Both the position numbers and the translations under genes were made by a program. A DNA stretch of 64,000 nt from Cohnella rhizosphaerae (GTDB taxonomy: Bacteria > Bacillota > Bacilli > Paenibacillales > Paenibacillaceae): positions 124,001 to 188,000 of the forward strand of contig NZ_JAPDIA010000002.1 of NCBI RefSeq assembly GCF_029525575.1, given 5' to 3'. The notes below the pieces were generated by a model. That model did not search any database. It was not told where the DNA came from and saw nothing but the letters and a program-made list of their open reading frames with translations. This document shows, one piece after another, positions 8,627-16,755 of the stretch (position 1 is its first letter; each line of letters opens with the position of its first letter).

Positions 8627-10284
8627 GCCGTATCGCCTCCCGGGCGCAGCGAGGCGCGCCAAGCCTCGGCGGATTCGGCCAGTCCCGCGCGGACGGCGGC
8701 CTCCCCCGAGCGCCGCCGCGGTCTCCTCCTTGCGCACGATGTCCCGCTCGATCGCGAGGCGCAGCTCCCGCGCGGTGACGGCGCCCTCGGACAGCCATCG
8801 GACGATCTGATCCGCATGGTTCTCCGCGTCCATTCGCCACTCGACTCTTCGCAGCGCGAACGACAGCTGTCTGGAAGGGGCCCTCTCTTCTACTCTGTTC
8901 CGGTCGGCCGCCGCGGCACGCAATACATATTGGTGGGCGACGAGCTGCTTCGCGGATTCCGCCGGGTTGTCGCTTAAGAGGGACAACCCTTCCACGAACC
9001 GTGCGTCCTCTTGGCTTTGCAGAAACTCATTCGGCTCGTACCTCATCTCGGCGAGCCCGGCTTGGCCGAACAGGTTGCATATATCCTGCAGCGTGAAAAA
9101 GCGCATTTGCGTACGCTCCAGCAAACCGGATTCCGTATACGTAAAGCTGCCGTTCAGCAGCTTGCGTACGACCGAATAGTGCGCGATGTTCAGCAGGCTG
9201 GCCAATACGGCTCCGCCGGGCTTGAGCAGGAGGGACGCCCCGCGCATGAGCGTCCAAGGATCGCGCAAGTGCTCCAGCACATCGCTGAAAATAATGTAGT
9301 CGAATGAAGCCTCGTCGTAGGGGGAGTGCGATGAGCTCCGCGTCGGCGCAGTAGACGTCCGCGGTCAGCGAGGCGATTTTGGCCGCATGCGGGTTTAACT
9401 CGATGCCGTGCAGCTCCGCTTGCTTGTAGCGGTTTTTAATTTCCAGCAGCGTGGCTCCGCAGGCGCAGCCGATCTCGAGCACCCGGATCGGCGCTTCCCG
9501 GGGCGAGTCGATCCAGCGGAGCAGATCGAAACGGATTTTAGAGTAATTCCATGAATCGAAGCCCCATTTGTCCAAAAACTTGCGCCGGTTGACTTCGTTC
9601 AGCTCCGTATAAGCGGAGACGTCCTGGTGGAAGCTGGCGCTCCCCGCATGGTGAATAAAGGTGTCCCTGCATTGGACGAGCCGGTATCCCGCCTCCCGCA
9701 ATCGATAGCAGTAATCGTCGTCTTCATAATTGCCCGGCGAAAAGCGGACATCGAGCCATCCGACCTTCTCGACGGCTTCGCGCCGCAAGAGCATGCAGAA
9801 GCCGACCAGCTTGACTCGTTCATCCCAGAAGGCCGGATTCGAGCGGTTGTATTGACCGGCAAAACGCTCCATACCTTCTAAGGAATCATAGCGGACGGGA
9901 ATCGCGGTAAAATAAGCGGCCGTATTGGTCACGGGACCGACTGCCCCGATCCGCTCGTCGCTTTGCATGCAGGTAAGCAACTGGGGGAGCCAGTTCGGCG
10001 TCACGATCGTATCGTTGTTGAGCAGCAGGAAGTAGGCGCCCGTCGCGATATGCATGCCCTGATTGCAGCCTTCGGGGGAAGCCGACATTGTCGTCGTTCA
10101 GTATCAATCTGAGGTCATACGCCCGCCGATGCGCTTCCAGCCACGCGCGTGTTCCGTCCGAAGACGCATTGTCGACGACGATCAGCTCGTACATGTCTTT
10201 GGACGTATGTCTCGCGATGCTGTCCAGACACTGGACCGTATGCGCGAGCTGGTTGTGGGTCAGGATGACGATGCTTGTCTTCAA
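8623..10284 (-). CDS. glycosyltransferase family 2 fused to a SAM methyltransferase, three frame breaks
   Basis: About 552 aa after correction. Residues 1-220 are a GT2 domain (TSIVILTHNQL, I-V-V-D-N-A-S-S-D-G-T, L-L-N-N-D-T, N-Y-E-D-D-D-Y-C). Residues 250-400 are a class I methyltransferase (V-L-E-I-G-C-A-C-G SAM loop, then S-D-V-L-E-H-L and K-P-G-G). A helical tail ends LRPGGDTA. As written the gene is cut into three pieces; removing one base from each of three C5/G5 runs (about 10073, 9312 and 8712) restores one frame. I chose TTG 10284, 7 bases after GGAGG. It likely adds and methylates a sugar of a surface glycan. The stop overlaps the next gene's start. Confidence 0.75.
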
Positions 10285-10380
10285 TCCGGCTCCTCCATTC
10301 AATTCAGGGTATCCAAGGCGGATGCTATACGATACGATGACCCGGTCGATCCGGATTGGACTGCCCGGCCCAAATAAGAA

Positions 10381-10404
10381 GAAAGCCGGCCCTATCAGGC
10401 CGGC
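10381..10404 (-). terminator. terminator after tandem paralogue 1
   Basis: GCCGGCC arms (10385-10391 and 10398-10404) around a 6-base loop; on the minus strand they are followed by TTTCTTCTT. It separates the small-protein gene from the glycosyltransferase downstream, so read-through would be needed to join them. Confidence 0.7.
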
Positions 10405-10424
10405 CGTTCAAACCAGTCAAGCAC

Positions 10425-10853
10425 TCAAGCAGGCGTTGCCGGTACGGCACCGTTTTGCGCGATGCCCCAGAAGCTTTCGGGACCGATCCGCGTCACGCCC
10501 GTTCCTTCGCCCGGTGCCGGCGTACCGGACAGCACCAGTTGGTACACGGTCTGTGCCGCTGCGGGGGCGGCAAGATCGGCGGCGGCCAATGCGATATCGG
10601 CGGCCGCGTTCGAAGAAGCGAACGCGCGGATGGCCGTATAGATCGTCACGCCGCCGCGCAGAACGTTGGCCGTCACGGTGGAGCCCGCAGCGGCGCTGAC
10701 GACGACATACGAGTTGAGGCCGACGATCGGGTTGGCGACATTGCCTGTCTGCAAGCCGATGACGCCGATGACCGTTGCGCTCGTCAGGGCGGTATTCGGA
10801 AAGCCTGTCGTATTGGAATTTTCGGAAGTGCGGAGATCCAGGAATTTTCCCAT
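10425..10853 (-). CDS. tandem paralogue 1 of an unrecognised 142-aa Ala/Val/Thr-rich protein
   Basis: 142 aa. I do not recognise the family. It starts MGKFLDLRTSENSNTTGFPN and ends SFWGIAQNGAVPATPA; the middle alternates V/T/A strands (L-N-S-Y-V-V-V-S, V-Y-Q-L-V-L-S-G-T) and has no cysteine, signal peptide or membrane helix. The predicted fold is mostly beta, as in structural coat or exosporium jelly-roll proteins. A strong ribosome site (GGAGG, 10 bases before ATG) suggests high expression. Closest relatives are the two genes just upstream. Many Ser/Thr residues and the glycosyltransferases on both sides make it a candidate glycosylated surface protein; that is inference. Confidence 0.75.
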   Translation of the reverse strand: MGKFLDLRTSENSNTTGFPNTALTSATVIGVIGLQTGNVANPIVGLNSYVVVSAAAGSTVTANVLRGGVTIYTAIRAFASSNAAADIALAAADLAAPAAAQTVYQLVLSGTPAPGEGTGVTRIGPESFWGIAQNGAVPATPA

Positions 10854-10900
10854 TCTGTCTTCACCTCCCTGCGATCGGTCTACGATGACTTGCCGTTTTT

Positions 10901-10927
10901 AAAAAAAGCCGGCCTTATCCGGCCGGC
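10901..10927 (-). terminator. terminator after tandem paralogue 2
   Basis: GCCGGCC (10908-10914), 6-base loop, GGCCGGC (10921-10927), followed on the minus strand by a run of seven T. Same stem as after paralogues 1 and 3, so it was copied with the gene unit. Confidence 0.8.
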
Positions 10928-10947
10928 CAATCATAACTAGCGAACGA

Positions 10948-11376
10948 TCAAGTCGGCGTCGCGGGGACGGAGCCGTTCTGCGCGATGCCCCAGAACGATT
11001 CGGGGCCGACGCGCGTGACGCCTGCCGTCGCGCCGGGCGCCGGCGTGCCGGACAGCACGAGCTGGTATACGGTCTGGGCGGCGGCCGGCGCGGCTAGATC
11101 CGCGGCGGCAAGAGCGATCTCGGAGTCTGCGCTTGCCGCAGGGAAAGTTCGGACAGCCGTGTAAATCGTAACGCCGTTCCGCAGAATGTTGGCCGTAACG
11201 GTAGCGCCGGTAGCGACGCTGACGACGACATACGAGTTAAGACCGACGATCGGGTTGGCGACGTTCGCCGTCTGTAGACCGATTTCTCCGACGACGGTTG
11301 CGCTCGTCAGGGCGGCATTCGGAAAGCCTGTTGCGCTGGAGTTTTGCGAGGTGCGAAGATCCAAAAACTTGCCCAT
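10948..11376 (-). CDS. tandem paralogue 2 of the 142-aa protein
   Basis: 142 aa, very close to paralogue 3 and somewhat less to paralogue 1; differences cluster at residues 74-92 (ILRNGVTIYTAVRTFPAAS region) and near 117. Same start MGKFLDLRTSQNS, same C-terminal F-W-G-I-A-Q-N-G. No cysteine, no export signal. Its ribosome site is an AGGAGAG followed by GATAACTGA before the ATG, weaker than that of the other two copies. Each copy has its own terminator, so copies may be transcribed singly or by read-through. Confidence 0.75.
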   Translation of the reverse strand: MGKFLDLRTSQNSSATGFPNAALTSATVVGEIGLQTANVANPIVGLNSYVVVSVATGATVTANILRNGVTIYTAVRTFPAASADSEIALAAADLAAPAAAQTVYQLVLSGTPAPGATAGVTRVGPESFWGIAQNGSVPATPT

Positions 11377-11417
11377 TCAGTTATCCTCTCCTTTTTTAGA
11401 GGCATGCTTTGCCATAG

Positions 11418-11443
11418 AAAAAGCCGGCCGGAAGACGGCCGGC
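11418..11443 (-). terminator. terminator after tandem paralogue 3
   Basis: GCCGGCC (11423-11429) and GGCCGGC (11437-11443) with a 7-base loop; on the minus strand TTTTT follows. Third copy of the same stem. Confidence 0.75.
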
Positions 11444-11463
11444 CTGAACACAGAGACAGGCGA

Positions 11464-11892
11464 TCAGGTTGGCGTAGCGGGGACGGATCCGTTTTGCGCG
11501 ACGCCCCAGAACGATTCGGGGCCGACGCGCGTGACGCCTGCCGTCACACCGGGCGCCGGCGTGCCGGACAGCACGAGCTGGTATACGGTCTGGGCGGCAG
11601 CCGGAGCGCCCAGGTCGGCGGCGGCAATGGCGATTTCAGCGTCAAACGAGGCGACGGGGAAGGTACGGATAGCCGTGTAGATCGTTACGCCGCCGCGCAG
11701 GATGTTGGCCGTTACGGTGGCGCCGGCAGCGACGCTGACGACGACATACGAATTAAGACCGACGATCGGGTTGGCGACGTTCGCCGTCTGCAAGCCGATT
11801 TCGCCGACGATCGTTGCGCTCGTCAGGGCGGCATTCGGAAAGCCCGTTGCGCTGGAGTTTTGGGAGGTGCGAAGATCCAAAAATTTTCCCAT
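11464..11892 (-). CDS. tandem paralogue 3 of the 142-aa protein
   Basis: 142 aa, the copy nearest the upstream glycosyltransferase (49 bases from its stop). Sequence MGKFLDLRTSQNSSATGF at the N-terminus; F-D-A-E-I-A-I-A-A-A-D-L and V-Y-Q-L-V-L-S-G-T-P-A-P-G in the second half. GGAGG 10 bases before the ATG. The gene has no recognised domain. Being adjacent to a SunS-like glycosyltransferase with TPR repeats makes it the first candidate for that enzyme's acceptor. Confidence 0.75.
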   Translation of the reverse strand: MGKFLDLRTSQNSSATGFPNAALTSATIVGEIGLQTANVANPIVGLNSYVVVSVAAGATVTANILRGGVTIYTAIRTFPVASFDAEIAIAAADLGAPAAAQTVYQLVLSGTPAPGVTAGVTRVGPESFWGVAQNGSVPATPT

Positions 11893-11941
11893 TCTGTCTT
11901 CACCTCCTTTGTTCTGAAGCTAATTCTAAGATATGGCGAGT

Positions 11942-13135
11942 TCACGTTTGAGGCTTGGACGAATACGCCGATGCATCTGCGGAATCCGCTCCAGCGGCAT
12001 TATCTCGGGCGGAATCGCGCTCGGCCAGCAATGCTTCCAGCCGCTGCCTGTTGTGCAGCAGGTTGGCATCTTCCGGCAAATAAGTTAGAACGATCTCGTT
12101 GTGCGCATAGGATTTGTCGAGATCCCCGAGCTGCGCGTAAAGCAGCGTGAGATGCTGATGGGGAAGCCAGGTGTAGGCCGCCAGGTTCACGTGCCCCCAC
12201 AGATCGTCCGGCCGCTCCAGCTTCGCAGCGAGCTCGAACCAGCGGACGGCCGTCCGGAACATCTCCCGATCCTGGTGCCACAGACCGATCCGGCAGCAGA
12301 TATCCGCCTGAGGCGCGTCATAGCGCATCGCGGCGAGAAGCCATTCAAGCTCTTTGGCCGGATCGCCTAGCAGTTGGTGGCAGTAGGACAGTCTCGTGCA
12401 GACAAGAATGTTTTCTTCTCTTAATGAAGTGTCGTCGTTGGCTGCGAAGTTCGGCTCCACCAGCTCCAGATAGCGCATGAAGTGAGTGGCCGCATCCGCG
12501 GCGCGGCCGTTGTCCAGCAGTTCGCTGGCAAAGTTTTGATGATCCCTGGGACCGAACGTTTCCCCGCTTGCGAGCCGGCGCTCGTAAATATCGAGATTGC
12601 GCGTCTTGTTCTGGTGGACCCGGCCGTGGCTGACGGCAACGTCGCTGTGGGTCAATACGCCTTTGAATTCCAGATACTCATGGATCGGATCGTGCCAGCG
12701 GTAGTCCAGCTCGCGCCTCACGAGGCGCTCACGGCGAATTCTGTCAATCGGTCGGCCGTTCGGATCGTACGTGAGATTGTAATCCATAGCGACCATATCG
12801 ACGGACGGGTCCAGCTCTTCTTTAAGCTTGCGGAGTTTCTGCCGGTCTTCTTCAATGAAGTAATCGTCCGCGTCCAGCCACAGAATGTATTCCTTTGTCG
12901 CATGAGAAAACGAGTAATTGCGCGCCGCCGAAAAGTCGTATATCCATTCGAAGTCGAAGATCCGGTCCGTATACTGCGCGGCAATCTCCTTCGTTCGATC
13001 CGTCGAGCCCGTGTCGACGATGTTGATCTCGTCGACGAGGTCGCGCACCGAATCCAGACATCTGGCGAGCGTGAGCTCCTCGTTCTTGACGATCATGCAC
13101 AAGCTGATCGTGATCGGTTCGGTCCTGTTGGACAA
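11942..13135 (-). CDS. glycosyltransferase family 2 with C-terminal TPR-like repeats
   Basis: 397 aa from TTG 13135 (GGAGG 10 bases upstream); a longer reading to 13318 has no ribosome site and low similarity to anything expected. Residues 5-230 are a GT2 domain: ISLCMIVKNEE, I-V-D-T-G-S-T-D-R-T, W-L-D-A-D-D (DXD metal site), and H-D-P-I-H-E-Y-L-E, the pattern of SunS-like enzymes that glycosylate peptides. Residues 240-380 hold helical repeats (L-L-D-N-G-R-A-A-D-A-A-T-H-F, L-G-D-P-A-K-E-L-E-W, L-G-D-L-D-K-S-Y) of TPR type. TPR-bearing members commonly glycosylate proteins, which fits the three small proteins encoded next in the same direction. Confidence 0.8.
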   Translation of the reverse strand: MSNRTEPITISLCMIVKNEELTLARCLDSVRDLVDEINIVDTGSTDRTKEIAAQYTDRIFDFEWIYDFSAARNYSFSHATKEYILWLDADDYFIEEDRQKLRKLKEELDPSVDMVAMDYNLTYDPNGRPIDRIRRERLVRRELDYRWHDPIHEYLEFKGVLTHSDVAVSHGRVHQNKTRNLDIYERRLASGETFGPRDHQNFASELLDNGRAADAATHFMRYLELVEPNFAANDDTSLREENILVCTRLSYCHQLLGDPAKELEWLLAAMRYDAPQADICCRIGLWHQDREMFRTAVRWFELAAKLERPDDLWGHVNLAAYTWLPHQHLTLLYAQLGDLDKSYAHNEIVLTYLPEDANLLHNRQRLEALLAERDSARDNAAGADSADASAYSSKPQT

Positions 13136-13332
13136 AATGGAATCGCCTCCTCTGAATGTGGCTCCTGCCAATATATTCGCGAGCGGAACGGGGGTTTGTA
13201 CGGGTAACCAGCCGGCTTGCCGAATCGCGCTCCGCGAACGCATCATTTTTTCGGACGTGAGTACGCTTGACCAATCCCCGGAGGACGCTCGTTCATAAGC
13301 TATGGCGTGCGACTGCACAAGGAGGGATACGG

Positions 13333-14406
13333 ATGCGCGTTTTGTTTTCTTACCTGGTGCCGAGCGGAGGGATGGAGACGCTTAACCGACTTCGGGCGGA
13401 GGCGCTGATCCGTCACGGCGTCGATTGCCGCATTCATTACCAACTGCACGGGTCCGGACTTCAGAACAATACGAGCGGCGTTCCGGTCTATGTGACCAAC
13501 GACGACTACGGGATCTGGCAGATGCTGCAGGAGGGGCGATTCGACGCGGTGATCATCTCGAACGATTTCCACGGATTGGAGCGGATGCGCAGGCTCGGAT
13601 TCGCCGGAACGCTGCTGTTCGAGGTGCAAGGGCTCGGCACGCGGCAGATGGCCGTAGAGACGCTGTTGGGCGGGGCGACCTATATGCGCGCGTATGCGAA
13701 CGGCCTGCTCTATCCGCAGACCGCCCACCTGATCGAGCTGTTCCGGGGCATGTTCAGCGATATGCCGCAGTTCTGCTTCGACAATCCGCTCGACGTCGAA
13801 CGGTTCGGTTATCACCCGGTGCCGATCCATTCGAATCCGATCCTCGGCTGGGTCGGCCGGATCGAGCCGAATAAAAACTGGCGCGCATATCTGCAGATCG
13901 GCGCGGAGCTCAGGCGTCGCGGTCACGACGTGCACTTGTGGACGTTCGAGGACGCCGCGCTGAACCGGCCGGAGGAGCAGGAGGCCTTCGAGCAGACAGC
14001 GTCGATAATGGGCCTTGCCCCCGTCATCCGCAGACATTCGAACGTTCCGAATCTCGTCATGTCGGATTATTATTCGATTATCGGAGATTCCGGCGGCCTG
14101 CTCGCCTCTACTTCCATCCTCGAAGGCTTCGGCTACGCGGTAGGCGAAGCGATGCTGTGCCGGTGCCCGGTCGTCGCCGCGGATTCGGACGGCGTGCGGG
14201 CGTTCGTCGAGCACAGCCTGACGGGACTGCTCTACGCGCAGGAGGCGATCGGCGTGGCCGCCGACCTCGCCGAGGCGCTGCTGCTCGATGCGGGCTTTAG
14301 AGAACGTATCAGAGCGGACGGCAGGCAGCATGCGGTTGCGCGTTTCGCTCCGGCGCATTATGTCGGGAATTTTCTTCAAGTACTGCGGGCATTCGGCCTC
14401 GGCTGA
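13333..14406 (+). CDS. glycosyltransferase, GT-B fold (GT4-like)
   Basis: 357 aa. MRVLFSYLVPSGGMETLNRL at the N-terminus is a GT4 start with the Gly-Gly-Met-Glu acceptor loop. The C-terminal nucleotide-sugar domain is plain: L-G-W-V-G-R-I-E-P-N-K-N-W, then S-T-S-I-L-E-G-F-G-Y-A-V-G-E-A-M-L-C-R-C-P-V-V-A, the E-x7-E motif region. Start at 13333 has AAGGAGGG 7 bases upstream. Divergent from the GT2-TPR gene with about 200 bases between, so the two may share a regulatory region. Likely adds sugars to the same surface glycan or glycoprotein. Confidence 0.85.
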   Translation: MRVLFSYLVPSGGMETLNRLRAEALIRHGVDCRIHYQLHGSGLQNNTSGVPVYVTNDDYGIWQMLQEGRFDAVIISNDFHGLERMRRLGFAGTLLFEVQGLGTRQMAVETLLGGATYMRAYANGLLYPQTAHLIELFRGMFSDMPQFCFDNPLDVERFGYHPVPIHSNPILGWVGRIEPNKNWRAYLQIGAELRRRGHDVHLWTFEDAALNRPEEQEAFEQTASIMGLAPVIRRHSNVPNLVMSDYYSIIGDSGGLLASTSILEGFGYAVGEAMLCRCPVVAADSDGVRAFVEHSLTGLLYAQEAIGVAADLAEALLLDAGFRERIRADGRQHAVARFAPAHYVGNFLQVLRAFGLG

Positions 14407-14424
14407 GTCTCCCGCAGTTTTTTT
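14393..14424 (+). terminator. terminator of the GT4-like gene
   Basis: CTGCGGG (14393-14399) and CCCGCAG (14411-14417) followed by seven T. The left arm lies inside the last codons of the gene. Confidence 0.75.
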
Positions 14425-14792
14425 GCGCGCTTGGCAGCGCGGAGAAATGACAGGCTTCGCTCGCTGACCGGAAGGCGACGGTAGACCGAAGGTCAGCCGG
14501 TGGGTGCCAAAGAGAGCTGCGGGCGGCAGTTTGAATCCGAGTCCGGCTGAGGACATCGGACACAAGGGGCGCTATTTTCGTAAAAACCGGTCCAATGGCG
14601 ATCGTATCGGACTGAGGGGACGTTATCCAACCGGATCACGGCTATAAATGGCCTTTAATCCCGCAATAGTTATCATGAACGAAACCGACACCCTGTTTGC
14701 TTATCTCGGAGGTTACATTTGGGAAAAATGGCGTTTACAGAAACAACCCATTTACCAAATACAGAGCTCAAAGCAAAAGGAGTCGGTTTAGT
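14425..14792. other. non-coding interval left of the IS110 transposase, with a degenerate 53-bp repeat pair
   Basis: No credible gene. Two related blocks start at about 14553 and 14606: each has A-T-C-G-G-A-C, then A-G-G-G-G-(C/A)-C-G-(C/T)-T-A-T. They resemble one copy and a half of the roughly 50-bp tandem repeats seen elsewhere in the window. The part next to the transposase (about 14660-14792) is AT-richer and probably the left end of the insertion element; I cannot place its exact edge. Confidence 0.4.
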
Positions 14793-15933
14793 ATGAGTAT
14801 GGCCATCAAGTACGTAGGTTTAGACGTATCCAAATCCAAAATCGCGGTTGCCTTTGCGGATGAGGGACGAGGAGAAGCACGGTACTTTGGCGTCATCGAG
14901 CATAGCAAGGAAGCGGTATTGAAACTCCTGCAAAGGCTTGCGTCGTCCGGGTGAGAAAGAGGAGGTGACTTTAAGGGTCTGTTACGAGGCAGGTCCCACC
15001 GGCTATGTGCTCTATCGTTGGCTATTGACGGCAGGCATCGCTTGCAGCGTGGTCGCGCCCTCGCTCATTCCCAAGCGTGCCGGCGACCGGGTCAAAACAG
15101 ACAAACGGGATGCCATTCGACTCGCACAGCTGTATCGCGCAGGAGAACTGACGCCGGTATACGTGCCCACGCCAGCAGACGAAAGCTTGCGGGATCTCGT
15201 TCGCGCACGCGAGGATGCGGTCGAGGATTTGAATCGTTTTAAGCAACGACTGGGCAAGTTTCTGCTTCGCCACCAGCTTCAGGACGCCAAAGGCGCCAAA
15301 CCCGGAACTTTCGCGTACGAGGAATGGCTGGATACGCTGCGTATTCCCGAGGACAGCTGCAAACAAATGACCTTTCAGGAGTACCGCCAATCGATTTGGG
15401 AAACGAAGGAGCGAATCAAGCGATACGAAAAGCAAATTGAAGAACAAGCCGCTTTAAGCGAGCAGGCGCCGGTCGTTCAAGCGCTGCAAGCCTTGCGAGG
15501 CGTAGCAGCCGTCACAGCCGTTACGCTTTCATCCGAGATGATGAGCAGCGACCGCTTTCACTCCGCCTCTTCGTTTATGAGTTACTGCGGACTGGTCAGC
15601 AGCGAATACTCCTCGGGAAGCAGCCGCTGGCAAGGCCGTATAACGAAAGCCGGGAATGCGCATCTGCGTCGGGTACTGGTGGAAGCCGCGAAAAGTTACC
15701 GACACGCGCCCGCGATTCGCAGAAGAATGCGCGACCGTATCGAGGGGCTGCCACCGGAGGTTCAGTCGATTGCCTGGAGCGCGCAGCATCGATTACACAA
15801 GAAGTATTGGAGTCTGGCGCGAAGAGGAAAGCACAAGGGTTGCATCGCGGTCGCGATTGCCAGAGAACTGGCGGGGTTTGTATGGGCGATTGCTAAGGAG
15901 ATCGAGAAGCTTCGTTTGCAAGCAGCGGTGTAA
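14793..15933 (+). CDS. IS110-family transposase, one frame break
   Basis: About 379 aa after correction. N-terminal DEDD (RuvC-like) domain: Y-V-G-L-D-V-S-K-S-K, Y-E-A-G-P-T-G, and K-T-D-K-R-D-A-I-R-L-A, giving the four acidic residues. The C-terminal Transposase_20 domain has L-R-G-V, F-M-S-Y-C-G-L-V and I-T-K-A-G-N-A-H-L-R-R with the catalytic serine region. The ATG at 14793 follows AAAAGGAG. The frame breaks near 14936-14955: deleting one T from GCTTGC joins LLQRL to RRPGEKEEV. The break may be an error or true inactivation. A structured non-coding segment follows. Confidence 0.85.
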
Positions 15934-15987
15934 AACAACGGGTCCGAACAAAGGAGGCGATTGAGGGGAAGCGATTCTTTTTTTTAC

Positions 15988-16155
15988 CTCAGAGGCAAAA
16001 TCAGGCAAGGTGGAGAGAAAACCGCGTGAGCCGCTTGAGCAAGCGAATGCTTATGCTCGTCAATAGTTAGCGGGTAAGCTCTCCAGACGTATGAATAACA
16101 TGTGTGAATCCACGAATATCAGATTGCCGACCAGCGAATTGCTTTTGCCTCTGAG
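15988..16155 (+). ncRNA. candidate structured RNA 3' of the IS110 transposase (bridge/seeker-RNA-like)
   Basis: Nested complementary segments in 168 bases: an outer perfect 13-bp pair CTCAGAGGCAAAA (15988-16000) with its complement (16143-16155); inside it TGGAGAG (16011-16017) with CTCTCCA (16081-16087); inside that CCGC (16022-16025) with GCGG (16070-16073); and a CGCTT/AAGCG hairpin (16032-16045). The second half (16088-16142) is less paired and could hold open loops. IS1111/IS110 elements carry a guide RNA in a non-coding end that pairs with target and donor; position and shape fit, but no loop-target pairing has been shown here. Confidence 0.45.
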
Positions 16156-16740
16156 CTAAAGAAGAATTGGCCCCTTCCGTCCCCTAAAGGGGAAACGCAG
16201 GGAGCGACGCCCCCTGCACCCCGTTACTCGCCGTAGGGGCACCTCCGGGCATTTCCATGCCGGAGATCCAGAAAAGTATGGGAAATGATGCGACCGCCTG
16301 TAAAGAAAATCGCTTGACAGGCTTCTATTCGCTATTGTCAAAAACACGGGTGCAAACAGAGACGCTTGACAGTTTCGTTCATATCAGCGGCTACCGAGTC
16401 CGCCAGCGGGCCGATAATCGCGATAGGAACAATAATAACGGCGCCTCAGTCCGTTCAGCTTGGGGCCAACGCGCAGACTTAGGGCCGCTAATGTCTTTTT
16501 CAAAAGGAAAATCGAATGCTTAAAAAAGCCGATCAATCGGCATCATGACAAGTGAAATCGCTTTATTCCCGCGAAATCGCCAGCAAATCTCGACAGAGGC
16601 TTGCTAAACGGTCCGAGGCGTGAAAATTAAAGCCTAGGGCGTCTCCTTTCTGAAAAGCTGCCGGTTTACATACATTTGCGAATGCTTGAAAATGAGGAAG
16701 TTATGAAAACTGTGAACGCGCGTTAACAGCTTGATCGTTC
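16156..16740. other. non-coding interval with a GC-rich hairpin element
   Basis: No credible gene. At about 16170-16270 there is a chain of GC-rich dyads (CCCC-N3-GGGG, AGGG-N7-CCCCCT, CTCCGGGCAT paired with ATGCCGGAG) that resembles the block after icd at 41500-41600. Two CGCTTGACAG direct repeats at 16311 and 16363 look like -35 elements, but I see no convincing -10 partner. Confidence 0.35.
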
Positions 16741-16755
16741 AAAGGAGAGCTCGCC

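Larger units (their letters stand above)
10381..11892 (-). repeat. three tandem gene-plus-terminator units of about 516-523 bases
   Basis: Start-to-start distances are 523 and 516 bases (ATG at 10853, 11376, 11892). Both the 429-base coding part and the GCCGGCC terminator are repeated, whereas spacer lengths differ, showing duplication of whole expression units followed by drift. Copies 2 and 3 are the most recent pair. Confidence 0.85.
14700..16160 (+). mobile_element. IS110-family insertion element, edges approximate
   Basis: The transposase plus a following non-coding, highly folded stretch of about 220 bases. IS110 elements lack long terminal inverted repeats and usually make no clear target duplication, so the ends cannot be fixed from one copy; the stated limits are my estimate. 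Between the GT4 gene and the ABC exporter there is nothing else, so the element sits in an otherwise intergenic zone. Confidence 0.5.

Noticed and set aside
13136..13318. Longer N-terminus for the GT2-TPR protein
   Set aside because: No ribosome site at 13318, while GGAGG lies 10 bases before TTG 13135, where the family homology begins.
16311..16372. Two CGCTTGACAG repeats as promoters for the ABC exporter
   Set aside because: No -10 element at suitable spacing and nearly 400 bases from the gene.
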